Shown one piece after another: positions 24,926 to 33,099 of a DNA stretch of 54,529 bases. The notes beneath the pieces are model-generated. The model was not told the origin of the DNA and did not search any database. It saw only the letters and a list, made by a program, of their open reading frames with translations. The stretch's first letter is position 1. Every line of letters begins with the position of its first letter. The position numbers and the translations under genes are program-made. Origin of the DNA: Solirubrobacterales bacterium (lineage in GTDB: Bacteria; Actinomycetota; Thermoleophilia; Solirubrobacterales; Solirubrobacteraceae). The stretch is taken from the NCBI GenBank assembly GCA_027315255.1, contig DAHUYL010000155.1, positions 1-54,529 of the forward strand. The letters run 5' to 3'.

Positions 24926-26440
24926 ATGGCGGCGGCGGGCGGGTTCCCGGAGGCGGCGCGGGCGGCGCTGGCGGACGCGCAGCTTCGGCGCAACCTGCAC
25001 GTCGCGACGCACACGATCCGCGAGAAACGGCTGCGTGCGACGTCTGAGCTCGACGACTGGGAGCAGCTGCGCGAGGCGGGTCGCCGGATCAAGGAGCGCA
25101 CCATGCGCCACCTCGACCGGCACCTGGAGACGCTCGAGCGCTCGGTGCTCGCCGCCGGCGGGGTGGTGCACTGGGCGGCCGACGCCGCTGCCGCCAACCG
25201 GATCGTGGCCGAGCTCGTGCGGGCGGCCGGGGCGCGCGAGGTGATCAAGGTCAAGTCGATCGCGACCGACGAGATCGGTTTGAACGCGGCGCTTGCGGAG
25301 CAGGGCATCAGGGCGGTCGAGACCGACCTCGCGGAGCTGATCAACCAGCTCGCGGGCGACACCTCCTCGCACATCCTCGTACCGGCGATCCACCGCAACC
25401 GCGCCGAGATCCGCGACCTGTTCCGGGCGCACCTGCCGGGCGGCGCCGGCCTGTCCGACGACCCGGCCGCGCTGGTCGAGGCGGCGCGCGCGTACCTGCG
25501 CAGCCTGTTCCTCTCGACCCCGGTGGCGGTCAGTGGCGCGAACTTCGCGGTCGCCGAGACCGGCACGGTGTGCGTCGTCGAGTCCGAGGGCAACGGCCGC
25601 ATGTGCACGACCCTGCCCGACACCCTGATCACCGTGATGGGGATCGAGAAGGTCGTTCCGCGGCTCGCCGACCTCGGGGTGATGCTCCAGCTGCTGCCGC
25701 GTTCGGCGACCGCCGAGCGGATGAACCCGTACACGTCGCTGTGGACCGGGGTCACGCCGGCCGACGGTCCGCGCTCGTTCCACCTGGTGCTGCTCGACGC
25801 TGGCCGCACGAACGCGCTGGCCGACCCCGTCGGTCGCCAGGCGCTGCACTGCATCCGCTGCTCGGCCTGCCTCAACGTCTGCCCCGTCTACGAACGGACC
25901 GGCGGCCACGCCTACGAGTCGGTGTACCCCGGGCCGATCGGCGCGATCCTGACCCCGCAGCTCGCGGGGCTCGAGCGCGGGCGGACGCTGCCGTGGGCGT
26001 CCACGCTGTGCGGCGCCTGCTACGACGCCTGCCCGGTCAAGATCGACATTCCCTCGGTGCTGCTGCACCTGCGGGCCGAGATCGTGCGGCGAGGGCGAGC
26101 CGGGGGCGGGTCGGGCGATGCCGGCGCCGCCGGCCGGGATGCCGGCGGCGCCGTGGCGGTCGCCGGCGCCCGCGGACACGAGGGCGGTCGCAATCGCCGT
26201 GAGGCCGCGGCGGAGCGGGCGACGATGCGCCTGGCGGCGGTCGTGATGGGCGGCCCGCTGCGATACCGGCTGGCGCAGCGGGCGGGTCGCGTGACGCTGG
26301 GCTGGCTCCGCCGGCATCCGCGTCTGACACGGGCCCTTCCGGGTCCGCTCGGCGCCTGGACGTCGGTGCGCGAGCTGCCGGAGGCGCCCGAGCAGAGCTT
26401 CCGCGCGTGGTGGCACGAGCGGCAGAGGCGGTCGCGGTGA
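24926..26440 (+). CDS. lutB: lactate utilisation Fe-S protein LutB
   Basis: 504 aa. The N-terminal LUD domain (VIKVKSIATDEIGLN, GDTSSHILVPAIHRNRAEI, VSGANFAVAETGTV) is followed by two 4Fe-4S motifs (CIRCSACLNVCPVY and CGACYDACPVKIDIP) and a C-terminal LutB extension. Residues about 390-430 contain a Gly/Ala-rich low-complexity stretch unusual for the family. The ATG is 4 nt after the lutA stop and the stop forms GTGA with lutC, so the three subunits are translated together. Confidence 0.92.
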   Translation: MAAAGGFPEAARAALADAQLRRNLHVATHTIREKRLRATSELDDWEQLREAGRRIKERTMRHLDRHLETLERSVLAAGGVVHWAADAAAANRIVAELVRAAGAREVIKVKSIATDEIGLNAALAEQGIRAVETDLAELINQLAGDTSSHILVPAIHRNRAEIRDLFRAHLPGGAGLSDDPAALVEAARAYLRSLFLSTPVAVSGANFAVAETGTVCVVESEGNGRMCTTLPDTLITVMGIEKVVPRLADLGVMLQLLPRSATAERMNPYTSLWTGVTPADGPRSFHLVLLDAGRTNALADPVGRQALHCIRCSACLNVCPVYERTGGHAYESVYPGPIGAILTPQLAGLERGRTLPWASTLCGACYDACPVKIDIPSVLLHLRAEIVRRGRAGGGSGDAGAAGRDAGGAVAVAGARGHEGGRNRREAAAERATMRLAAVVMGGPLRYRLAQRAGRVTLGWLRRHPRLTRALPGPLGAWTSVRELPEAPEQSFRAWWHERQRRSR

Positions 26441-27105
26441 GCGATCGCGAGCTGATCCTGTCCCGCGTCCGGGCCGCGCTTGCCGACGTGCCCGCCGGCG
26501 AGCCCGACACATGGCTGCTCGAGGCCGATCCCGATCCCGTCCCGGCCTCGTACGTGCGCCGCCGGGTGATGGAGGCGGAGCAGCTGGTGGAGCTGTTCGC
26601 TTCGCGCTGCGCCGACTATCGAGCGAACGTCACCCGCTGCGCGGACGATCCGGAGGCGATCCGGTCCGCGGTTGCCGCCGCCTGCTCGCGGCACGGTGCA
26701 TGGGCGCTCGTCGCCCCGGCGACGCTCGACTCCGCCTGGAAGCCCGACGGTCTCCTGTTCGAGTCGGACGACCCGCCGCTCGCGGTCGAGCAGCTCGACC
26801 GCTGCGACGGGATCCTGACGGGCTGCGCGGTTGCGATCGCGCTGACGGGCACGATCGTGCTCGACGGCGGCGCCGGCCAGGGCCGCCGAGCGCTGACGCT
26901 CGTCCCCGACCTGCACATCTGCGTCGTTCGCGGCGATCAGCTCGTCGCCGGCGTGCCGGACGCGTTCGCGCTGCTCGACGGCGCGCTCCGCGCGGGCAGG
27001 CCGCTGACGTTCATCTCCGGCCCGTCGGCGACCTCCGACATCGAGCTGCGGCGGGTCGAGGGCGTGCACGGGCCCCGGCGGCTCGAGGTGATCGTCGCCG
27101 CTTGA
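26437..27105 (+). CDS. lutC: lactate utilisation protein LutC
   Basis: 222 aa LUD-domain protein from GTG 26437, overlapping the lutB stop by 4 bp. It shows ILSRVRAALAD at the start, GILTGCAVAIALTGTIVLDGG in the LUD core, RALTLVPDLHICVV and TFISGPSATSDIEL near the C-terminus, all typical of LutC/YkgG. An in-frame GTG at 26407 would add ten residues but lies within lutB and lacks support. It ends 45 bp before the regulator's start at 27150, or 78 bp before the preferred one. Confidence 0.9.
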   Translation: MSDRELILSRVRAALADVPAGEPDTWLLEADPDPVPASYVRRRVMEAEQLVELFASRCADYRANVTRCADDPEAIRSAVAAACSRHGAWALVAPATLDSAWKPDGLLFESDDPPLAVEQLDRCDGILTGCAVAIALTGTIVLDGGAGQGRRALTLVPDLHICVVRGDQLVAGVPDAFALLDGALRAGRPLTFISGPSATSDIELRRVEGVHGPRRLEVIVAA

Positions 27106-27127
27106 CGCCTCCGCCCTGTTCTGTTTT

Positions 27128-27151
27128 GATCGATTACGAGCGATTTTCGAT
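27128..27151. promoter_or_regulatory. candidate operator before the DeoR-type regulator
   Basis: GATCGATTACGAGCGATTTT followed by CGAT resembles the reverse complement of the site before rhaS (GATC, then ACGARCGA, then CGAT). It overlaps the ATG at 27150, which suggests that translation starts at 27183 and that the regulator represses itself. Confidence 0.45.
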
Positions 27152-27182
27152 GGCCAGACGAACAAGGAGCGACAGCGAGCCG

Positions 27183-27989
27183 ATGCTCGGCGAGGCGCGG
27201 CGGGCGGCGATCGTCGCGATGCTGCGCGCGACCGGCTCCGTGACGGTCGCCGAGCTTCAGGCTGAGCTCGGGATCTCGCCGATGACCGCTCGCCGCGATC
27301 TGGCCGAGCTGTCGCGGCGCGGGATCGCCCACCGGACCCACGGTGGTGCGGTGATCCCCTCGATCGCCGCCCACGAGGACTCGTTCGCGCACCGGCTCGA
27401 GGCGGAGACCGACGCCAAGCGGCTGCTCGCCGATGCGGCCGTCGAGCTGCTCAGCCCGCGTGACGCCGTGTTCGTCGACTCCTCGACGACCGGCTACTTC
27501 GTCGCCCGGCGGATGCTCGAGCTCGGCATCGAGCTGACACTGATCACGAACAGCCTGCCGGTGATGCAGCTCGTGGCGAGCCACGCGGGACCGAACGTCG
27601 AGCTCGTCTCGGTCGGTGGCCTGATGCGCAGGCTGACGCAGTCGTTCGTCGGACCGCACGCGATCCGCACGATCCAGGGACACTTCGCCGACCGGGCGTT
27701 CGTGAGCGTGAAGGCGCTCACCGAGACCGGCATGATGGCCGACGTCGACCCGCTCGAGGCCGAGGTGAAGCGATCGATGATCGCCCAGGCGAACGACCCC
27801 GTCCTGCTGATCGACCGATCGAAGCTGTCCGCTCGCGGACTCAACGCGATCGGACCGGTGTCGGATGTGTCGCTCGTGATCGCGCACGGCGTCCAAGCCA
27901 GTGACCTGCGCGGCGTCCGGCGGCTGGATGTGGCGGTCCGCGTCGTGGCCGACAAGATGACTGGTCTCGCCGGAGCAGGTCCCGGGTAA
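27183..27989 (+). CDS. DeoR-family transcriptional regulator of the rha operon
   Basis: 268 aa from ATG 27183 (MLGEARRAAIVAML), preceded by AAGGAG; ATG 27150 in frame would add 11 residues and overlaps the candidate operator. The N-terminal HTH (VTVAELQAELGISPMTARRD) carries the DeoR signature and HRTHGGAV. The C-terminal sugar-phosphate sensor domain (FVDSSTTGYF, TLITNSLPVMQL, DRAFVSVKAL, VLLIDRSKLSARG) is intact. By family analogy it represses the operon until rhamnulose or rhamnulose-1-phosphate binds; this is inferred from position and the paired operators. Codon use matches its neighbours. Confidence 0.87.
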   Translation: MLGEARRAAIVAMLRATGSVTVAELQAELGISPMTARRDLAELSRRGIAHRTHGGAVIPSIAAHEDSFAHRLEAETDAKRLLADAAVELLSPRDAVFVDSSTTGYFVARRMLELGIELTLITNSLPVMQLVASHAGPNVELVSVGGLMRRLTQSFVGPHAIRTIQGHFADRAFVSVKALTETGMMADVDPLEAEVKRSMIAQANDPVLLIDRSKLSARGLNAIGPVSDVSLVIAHGVQASDLRGVRRLDVAVRVVADKMTGLAGAGPG

Positions 27990-28041
27990 GGTCCGCTTCG
28001 GCCCGCGCTGCGGGGCTCGGGGTCGACACCTCGGGGTCAGG

Positions 28042-29407
28042 ATGCTGGAGCCGGATCACATCGGGCGGTCGACTCGCCGGGAGCTGCTCGGCGCCGCCGG
28101 GGCGCTCGGCGTGGCTGCAGCGACAAGCAACCCGCTCGTGCGTTCGGCGATGGCGGCCGCGCCCGCGCGAGTGGCAGCGCGGGTGGTCCGATCCTGTCCA
28201 CCAGTTCGACGACCGTCGAGCGCTACGGCAGGCTGTCGTGGACGACCATGCCCGAGCAGCTGACCGCACGCGGGATCAGCTGGATGGTGTACGGCAGCCT
28301 CACGGGAGACTTCGGCGACAACGACCTCCCCTACTTCGAGCCGCTTCCGCAGGTCAGCTGGGTGCTGGCGCCGCTCGCCCCGGTCAGAGCATCTCCTGCC
28401 CCGGTCGCCTGGGGCGAGCACGCGAGCGCGACCGTGCCCCAGGCGCTGACCGGCAACCAAGGGCTGTGGGCGCGGACCGCCCTGTTCATCACCTTCGACG
28501 AGAACGGCGGCTTCTTCGACCACGTTCCCACGCCCGTTGCGCCCGCCGCCACGCCCGGCGAGTAGCTGACAGTCGATCCGCCGGCGTCCGACGCGAGCGG
28601 AGTCGCGGGCGCGATCGGCCTCGGCTTCGAGGTGCCGCTGCTGATCGCCTCGCCGTTCGCGCGTGGAGGATTCGTGGCCCCTCCACGTCGAGGGTGGGTA
28701 CGGTCCGAGCCGGTGGATCGCCGGGATCGCGAGGTTCTGGCCACGGGTGCGCTTGACCCGATCAGAGCCGCCGTGCCTGTGGTCATTCCAAGCGGACGAG
28801 CGATGCTCGCCGGGCCGAGCCCAGCGGCCGAGGCCAGCGGGCGCCCGGCCGAGTGAGGTCAGCGCAGCTTCGACGACCGGAACGTCGAAACCCCCTGCCG
28901 ACCGGACGGGGGTGTGCAGACAGCGTTGCTACAGCGCGCCGTTTGCACAGCCCCCGGCAGCTCGCTGGGGAGTTGTGACGTTTCGGTCGTCCCGACGCCG
29001 ACCGACCCGGCGAAGCCGAGGTCCCGGGCGGGCTACATCTCAGCTGAACCGGGGGCCTTCGCCTGCGAACCCACCTCGAACGTGGAGAAGCCGGATTCGT
29101 CTGCTCCGACGTGTTCGATCACACCTCGCTCCTGCGCTTCCTGCCGACGCGCCTCGGCGCCGAGGTGCCGAACCTGTCCGACCGGCGCGGATCGGTTACA
29201 GGCGACCTCACGACCGCCTTCGACTTCGCCGGACCAGACCGCTCGGTTCCGAACCTCCCAGCCACGCCGCTCGCCGATCCGGGCATCCTGTCCTGCGCCT
29301 CGGCGCTCGCCGGCGAGCCATGTCCGGTCCCTCCGAACGCGGGGGTCCCGTCGCGGGAGCCTGGCGCCCCGGCAAGCTCGCCTGACGCGCCCAGGGGCGT
29401 AGTGTGA
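28042..29407 (+). pseudogene. decayed Tat-exported phospholipase C / phosphoesterase
   Basis: The N-terminus has a twin-arginine signal (STRRELLGAAGALGVAAA). The next recognisable piece, near 28190, is TVERYGRLSWTTMPEQLTA in another frame, so the catalytic front part (several hundred residues) is deleted. LPYFEP joins LPQVSWVLAPL with a further internal deletion. A TAG at 28563-28565 replaces the usual Tyr in GEYLTV. At FARGGFV a 417-bp element is inserted; the frame resumes exactly with [16 protein letters not shown] and continues with [12 protein letters not shown] to a stop at 29407. This is the C-terminus of bacterial PLC/AcpA-type phosphoesterases (PF04185). The gene is dead by at least four lesions. 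Confidence 0.85.
28676..29092. mobile_element. 417-bp MITE-like element with 27-bp inverted repeats and 8-bp target duplication
   Basis: It is flanked by GGATTCGT at 28668-28675 and 29093-29100; removing it with one copy restores the phospholipase reading frame exactly. The left end (28676-28702) and the reverse complement of the right end (29066-29092) align as GGCYYCTCCACG, then TCGAGG, then TGGGT and CG, with two 1-nt gaps. No transposase is encoded. Inside, GACGACCGGAACGTC (28872-28886) and GACGTTTCGGTCGTC (28977-28991) form a further near-perfect inverted repeat enclosing two C-rich/G-rich hairpins. An 8-bp duplication and GG-starting ends would fit ISL3-type mobilisation, but the family is not proven. 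Confidence 0.8.
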
Positions 29408-29412
29408 GCCGC

Positions 29413-29949
29413 ATGAGCTCGCCAGCCGAGCTGCGCGCGTCGTTCACTCCCGTCGAGACCGACCGGCTGCTGCTGCTGGCGGTCTGCGAGCCGGATGTCG
29501 ACGCCGCCTTCGCGATCCACGGCAATCCCGAGACCTATCGCTCTCACCCCGACGGGGTGGCTCGCGCGCCCGCCGAGTCGGCCGCGCTGCTCGACGGCTG
29601 GCAGCGGGAATGGCGCGAGGTCGGCTTTGGCTTCTGGGCCGTGCGGCTGGCAGGCGACTCACGCGTGCTCGGCTTCGGCGGCCTCACCAAGCGGACGTTC
29701 CACGAGCGTTCCGTGCTCAACACCTACTACCGGTTCGATCCCTCCGTCTGGGGCCGCGGGTACGCGACGGAGATGGCCGTGGCGGCCCGCGCCCTTGCAC
29801 GGCGCCTGCTGCCCGAGCTCCCCGTGATCGTCCGCACCCGACCGGACAACGGAGCTGCGCAGGCGGTGGCGACGAAGATCGGACTCACCCGGGCACCCGA
29901 ACTGGACGATCACATGCTGACCTACGTGAGCCACTGGCAGCTCCCGTGA
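29413..29949 (+). CDS. GNAT family N-acetyltransferase
   Basis: 178 aa from ATG 29413. It has the RimJ/RimL-like layout: ETDRLLLLAV at the N-terminus, GFWAVRLAGDSRVLGFGGL, YYRFDPSVWGRGYATEMA (acetyl-CoA loop with the R/Q-x-x-G-x-G/A-like RGYA) and RPDNGAAQAVATKIGL at the C-terminus. The substrate is unknown. It begins 5 nt after the phospholipase pseudogene and is intact. A GTG at 29404 is an alternative start. Confidence 0.87.
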   Translation: MSSPAELRASFTPVETDRLLLLAVCEPDVDAAFAIHGNPETYRSHPDGVARAPAESAALLDGWQREWREVGFGFWAVRLAGDSRVLGFGGLTKRTFHERSVLNTYYRFDPSVWGRGYATEMAVAARALARRLLPELPVIVRTRPDNGAAQAVATKIGLTRAPELDDHMLTYVSHWQLP

Positions 29950-29983
29950 CCGGCGCTCCCCCGGCTCCCCGGACGATGACGGC

Positions 29984-30613
29984 ATGACAGCTCGGAATCG
30001 TGTAACCCCGCTCGGGGACATCGAAGCGCTCCCGTTGCGGGGAGCGTTCACCGGAAATCGCGGGCGGCTGCACGCCGGCCGGCGGATCGTCCGCTTCCAC
30101 GCCGGCGACCTGTGGATCATCTGCGCGCTGCGCTTCAAGGATCGCTGGAACGAGCAGTGGCTGCCGCGCCGGTTCACGTGGCTGTTCTTCCACGACGAAG
30201 CGGTTGCGCTGGCGGCGGGTCATCGACCATGCGGCGAGTGTCGCCACGCCAGCTACACGACGTATCGCGACGCGTGGGCCGATGCGAACCCCGGAGCCCC
30301 GGCGCCATCCGCGCGAGACATGAACCGCCGGCTGCATGCCGAGCGGATCGTCCGAGGCACCCACCGCCGACGTCTCCACGCAATGCCGTGGGGCGGGCTT
30401 GCCGACGGCGCTTTCGTGCTCGATGCCGCCGGATCGCCGCACCTCGTGCTCGGCAGCGAGCTGGTCGAGTGGACAGGTGCCGGGTACGGCAAGCGTCGCC
30501 GGCGCCCCGGTCGCGGGGAGGCGACGGTGATCACGCCGCCGTCGTCCGTCGCCGTCCTGCGCGCCGGGTACCCGGTCCAGATCGACGGCACAGCTTTCGA
30601 CTCATCGCGCTGA
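29984..30613 (+). CDS. conserved hypothetical protein with a CGEC motif
   Basis: 209 aa. I recognise no named family. Visible features are WLPRRFTWLFFHDEAVALAAG followed by HRPCGECRHASY, a Cys-x2-Cys pair with nearby histidine that could bind metal, and a basic segment KRRRRPGRGE near residue 170. The tone of the N-terminal half (HAGDLWIICALRFKDRWNEQWL) suggests a soluble enzyme-like domain. ATG 29984 follows the acetyltransferase by 34 nt on the same strand, so co-transcription is possible. It ends facing the minus-strand LLM gene. Confidence 0.65.
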   Translation: MTARNRVTPLGDIEALPLRGAFTGNRGRLHAGRRIVRFHAGDLWIICALRFKDRWNEQWLPRRFTWLFFHDEAVALAAGHRPCGECRHASYTTYRDAWADANPGAPAPSARDMNRRLHAERIVRGTHRRRLHAMPWGGLADGAFVLDAAGSPHLVLGSELVEWTGAGYGKRRRRPGRGEATVITPPSSVAVLRAGYPVQIDGTAFDSSR

Positions 30614-30635
30614 CGATCCTCGCCCCGTCACTCCG

Positions 30636-31628
30636 CTACCCGATCGCGGCCACGACGTCGTGACTGAAGCGCGCAAGGACCTCGGCGTCCGTCGGCGCAA
30701 GGATGAGATGGCGCAGGCGAAGCCGCCCTGCGCGTTCTGCGAGCTGCTCGCGCATCCGTTCAGCGGGTCCTGCGAACACATACGGACAATCCTCGAGCGA
30801 CTGCTTGTCGATGCCCGCTTCGCGGCAGAGGCCCTCGTGGACCGCGTCGACCGCGCCTGCCGAACAGAACCGCACCGCGTTCACGAGGATCGAGAACTCG
30901 ATCGACTCCGGGTCGCGACCCGCAGCGACGGCGGCGGTGCTGACGCGTCGCACCGAGTGCTCGAGATCCTCGACCGTCGTCGCGAAGCGCCGTGCCGTGT
31001 CCCTGAAGACGGGCTGCGGGCCGCCGAGCTTGAGGCGGCGCGACGACGCGTTGAGATCGACGACATCGGCATAGCGCCCCGCGATCTCGAGCAGCCGGTC
31101 CGAGCCGCCTCCGAGCAGCAGGCGCGGCGGCGGCGACGAGATCGGCCCGAGAGGCAGCTCTTGAACCGTGAACTGCTCGCCGGCGATGTCGGCGAAGCCG
31201 TGGTGGAACAGGTCTCGCGCGAGCGCCACGGTCTCCTCGAGCCGGTCGAGCCGGCTGGCCAGCGGTGGGAAGTCCAACCCCAGCGCCGTGAACTCCTCAG
31301 GATTCCAACCGGCGCCGACGCCGGCGAGCACTCGCTCGCCACCGAACAGCGCGGCCAGCTCGACGAACGATCTGATCGCCAGCGCGGGATGTGCGAGCCC
31401 GACGTTGACGACGCTGCTGCCGAGGATCAGTCGCTCGGACAGCGCCCCGGCCACCGCCAGCCTGACGAACGGCTCGCCACCGCTCTCGGCCTCCCGGCGC
31501 GGCCTTCCGCGGGAGACGAACAGGTGGTCGGTCACGAAGAAGCCGTCGAGGCCGGCCCCGTCGATCAGACGGATCTGCTCACGAAGCTCCGCCACGTGGG
31601 CGACGCCCAGGGCATGGACCTTGATCAT
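30636..31628 (-). CDS. LLM-class flavin/F420-dependent oxidoreductase
   Basis: 330 aa luciferase-like TIM barrel. Signatures are GLDGFFVTDHLF, LILGSSVVNVGLAHPALAIR, ALFGGERVLAGVGAGWNPEEF and RLLLGGGSDRLLEIAGRYADVVDL. The GAGWNPEEF pattern is usual in F420-dependent members. The ATG start at 31628 is clear. The substrate is unknown. A second LLM gene of a different subgroup lies at 33100. Confidence 0.85.
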   Translation of the reverse strand: MIKVHALGVAHVAELREQIRLIDGAGLDGFFVTDHLFVSRGRPRREAESGGEPFVRLAVAGALSERLILGSSVVNVGLAHPALAIRSFVELAALFGGERVLAGVGAGWNPEEFTALGLDFPPLASRLDRLEETVALARDLFHHGFADIAGEQFTVQELPLGPISSPPPRLLLGGGSDRLLEIAGRYADVVDLNASSRRLKLGGPQPVFRDTARRFATTVEDLEHSVRRVSTAAVAAGRDPESIEFSILVNAVRFCSAGAVDAVHEGLCREAGIDKQSLEDCPYVFAGPAERMREQLAERAGRLRLRHLILAPTDAEVLARFSHDVVAAIG

Positions 31629-31661
31629 GCGCGTGCTCTTACGCAGATCCGCGCCATCGGA

Positions 31662-32470
31662 TCACGTGAGGTGATCGAAGTCACCCTGTACCCACGCGCA
31701 GTAGCGGTCGGCGGAGCGGTTCACTGCCGTGCTCGCGCCCGATTCGATCGACCTCCCGAAGTTGTCGTAGAGCCGGTCGAACGGGAGTCCCGCGACGGCC
31801 CGGGTGACGCGTCGCACCACCGCGGCCGATAGTGGGATCCGGTTCGGGTAGCTGCGCAGGAACGTCACCGTTGCCCGATCCGGGTTGACGTGCATCGTGT
31901 CCGAGACGGGCGGCACCCCAGTGCCGCCCGCTCCCTTCTCCCAGAGCGCGACCGAGCTTCCCGGGAAGTGGCCGCCGACTTGACGCAGCGTCAGACCGGG
32001 CACTACCTCGTACCGGTCGCTCGATCTGCGGATCGCCTCGTCGTGCCGCTGAAGCCAACCAGCGCCCGCCTCCGAGACCAGCACCGGCGCACCCCCGAGA
32101 GCTCTGCTCCACTCGACCTGAACCCCGAACATGTGCGGATGGCTGGCGGCGATCGCCCTCACCTCGCCCAACTCGCGCGCCCGGCCGACCATCTGGTCGT
32201 CGAGATATCCGACCGGGTCCCACAGGAGACTAGACTGCCCGCTGGTGTTCGGATCAGATGCGTCTGCTGGCCGATCCCGACCCTCGGCTCGACCGCGATC
32301 CCGAACAGATCCTGATCGAGCTCGGTGACGTGCACGCGGCGTCCCGCGCGTGCGAGTTCCTCCAGGGTGGTCCTGCACGACGAATTCGTCACATATCTGA
32401 GCGCGTCTGGCCGCGCCTGAGGGGAGGCGGCTACACCGCCGTACCACCAAGTACGACTTGTGTCGCCGCC
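31662..32470 (-). pseudogene. MBL-fold hydrolase-like gene with a 5-bp frameshifting duplication
   Basis: The downstream frame reads LLWDPVGYLDDQMV, then AIAASHPHMFGVQVEWSRAL, GLTLRQVGGHFPGSSVALW and FLRSYPNRIPLSAAVV, ending GDFDHLT. This is a metallo-beta-lactamase-fold family in which SHPHM(Y/F)G replaces HxHxDH. The upstream part is in another frame: TTLEELARAGRRVHVTELDQ followed by IGQQTHLIRTPAGS. The break is at AGTCTAGTCTCC near 32230-32245; removing one AGTCT gives TPAGSLLWD, the normal family sequence. A TDTMHVNPD segment lacks the usual SGD. The N-terminus is not clearly defined. Confidence 0.75.
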
Positions 32471-32850
32471 TCCCCTCATCCACGCCCAGCCATCGCTCAT
32501 CTATGCAACCAATTTCCGGTGCAGGACACTAGCGCGGGCGGACAGTCGCGTCCAGCGTCGCCACGGCGGACCGCCGCCGCGTCAGGGTCCGCGCGAGGAA
32601 TCAGTTGATGGACTTGACGAGTGGCCGGCCGTGACCGACGACGGCCGTGGGATCAGTCGGTGCAGCCGGCACCGCCGGCGAAGCCGGTGGTGGGCGATTC
32701 CACCGGATGCGTCAGGCACGTTCGGACGCCGTCAAATCCCCGGGCAGTTGTTCTACTTGTGCGGGCCCTTGGCAGCGCTTTGTCAGGTGAAGCCCCCGAC
32801 GCACATCGCCGTGAGTGCTCGGCGGGGCGCGGGCGGCGCGGGGGGCGACA

Positions 32851-32890
32851 ACTCTGCCAACCCCCCGGGTGCGGCAGGGGGTGGCGGCTC
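32851..32890 (+). repeat. C-rich/G-rich hairpin repeat copy
   Basis: GCCAACCCCC (32856-32865) pairs with GGGGGTGGC (32877-32885) with one bulged A. It resembles the elements at 12901-12962 and 32911-32953. The surrounding 32484-33099 has no supported gene. Confidence 0.5.
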
Positions 32891-32910
32891 AGACCACCTC
32901 ACCGGTCGTT

Positions 32911-32953
32911 GAATCCGCCAACCCCTCGCTCGGACGGGGGGTTGTCGGAGTTC
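32911..32953 (+). repeat. C-rich/G-rich hairpin repeat copy
   Basis: GAATCCGCCAACCCC at the left pairs with GGGGTTGTCGGAGTTC at the right, with one mismatch and one bulged base in the same place as in the copy at 12911-12953. The shared plan is AATCCGSCAACCCC, a short loop, GGGGGGT and CGGAGTT. Confidence 0.55.
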
Positions 32954-32972
32954 GCGTGCCCGATCCGGGGGA

Positions 32973-33000
32973 GCCGGGATCACAAGCCTGCGATCCCGGC
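32973..33000 (+). terminator. hairpin upstream of the second LLM gene
   Basis: GCCGGGATC (32973-32981) and GATCCCGGC (32992-33000) form a perfect 9-bp stem with a 10-nt loop. There is no U tract. It lies 100 bp before the LLM gene, so it may stop read-through rather than end a nearby gene; the role is uncertain. Confidence 0.4.
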
Positions 33001-33099
33001 CCGCGGGATGGTGTGGCGCACTCGCCGTCGCGTCCGCGGGCCGTCAGGACGATCGCGATCGACCCGACAACGGCACTGTTAGCCTGAGCACAGGTAGCC

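Noticed and set aside
28663..29385. 240-codon frame across the MITE and phospholipase remnant
   Set aside because: It runs in a different frame from the conserved phospholipase segments on both sides and is formed by chance through the insertion.
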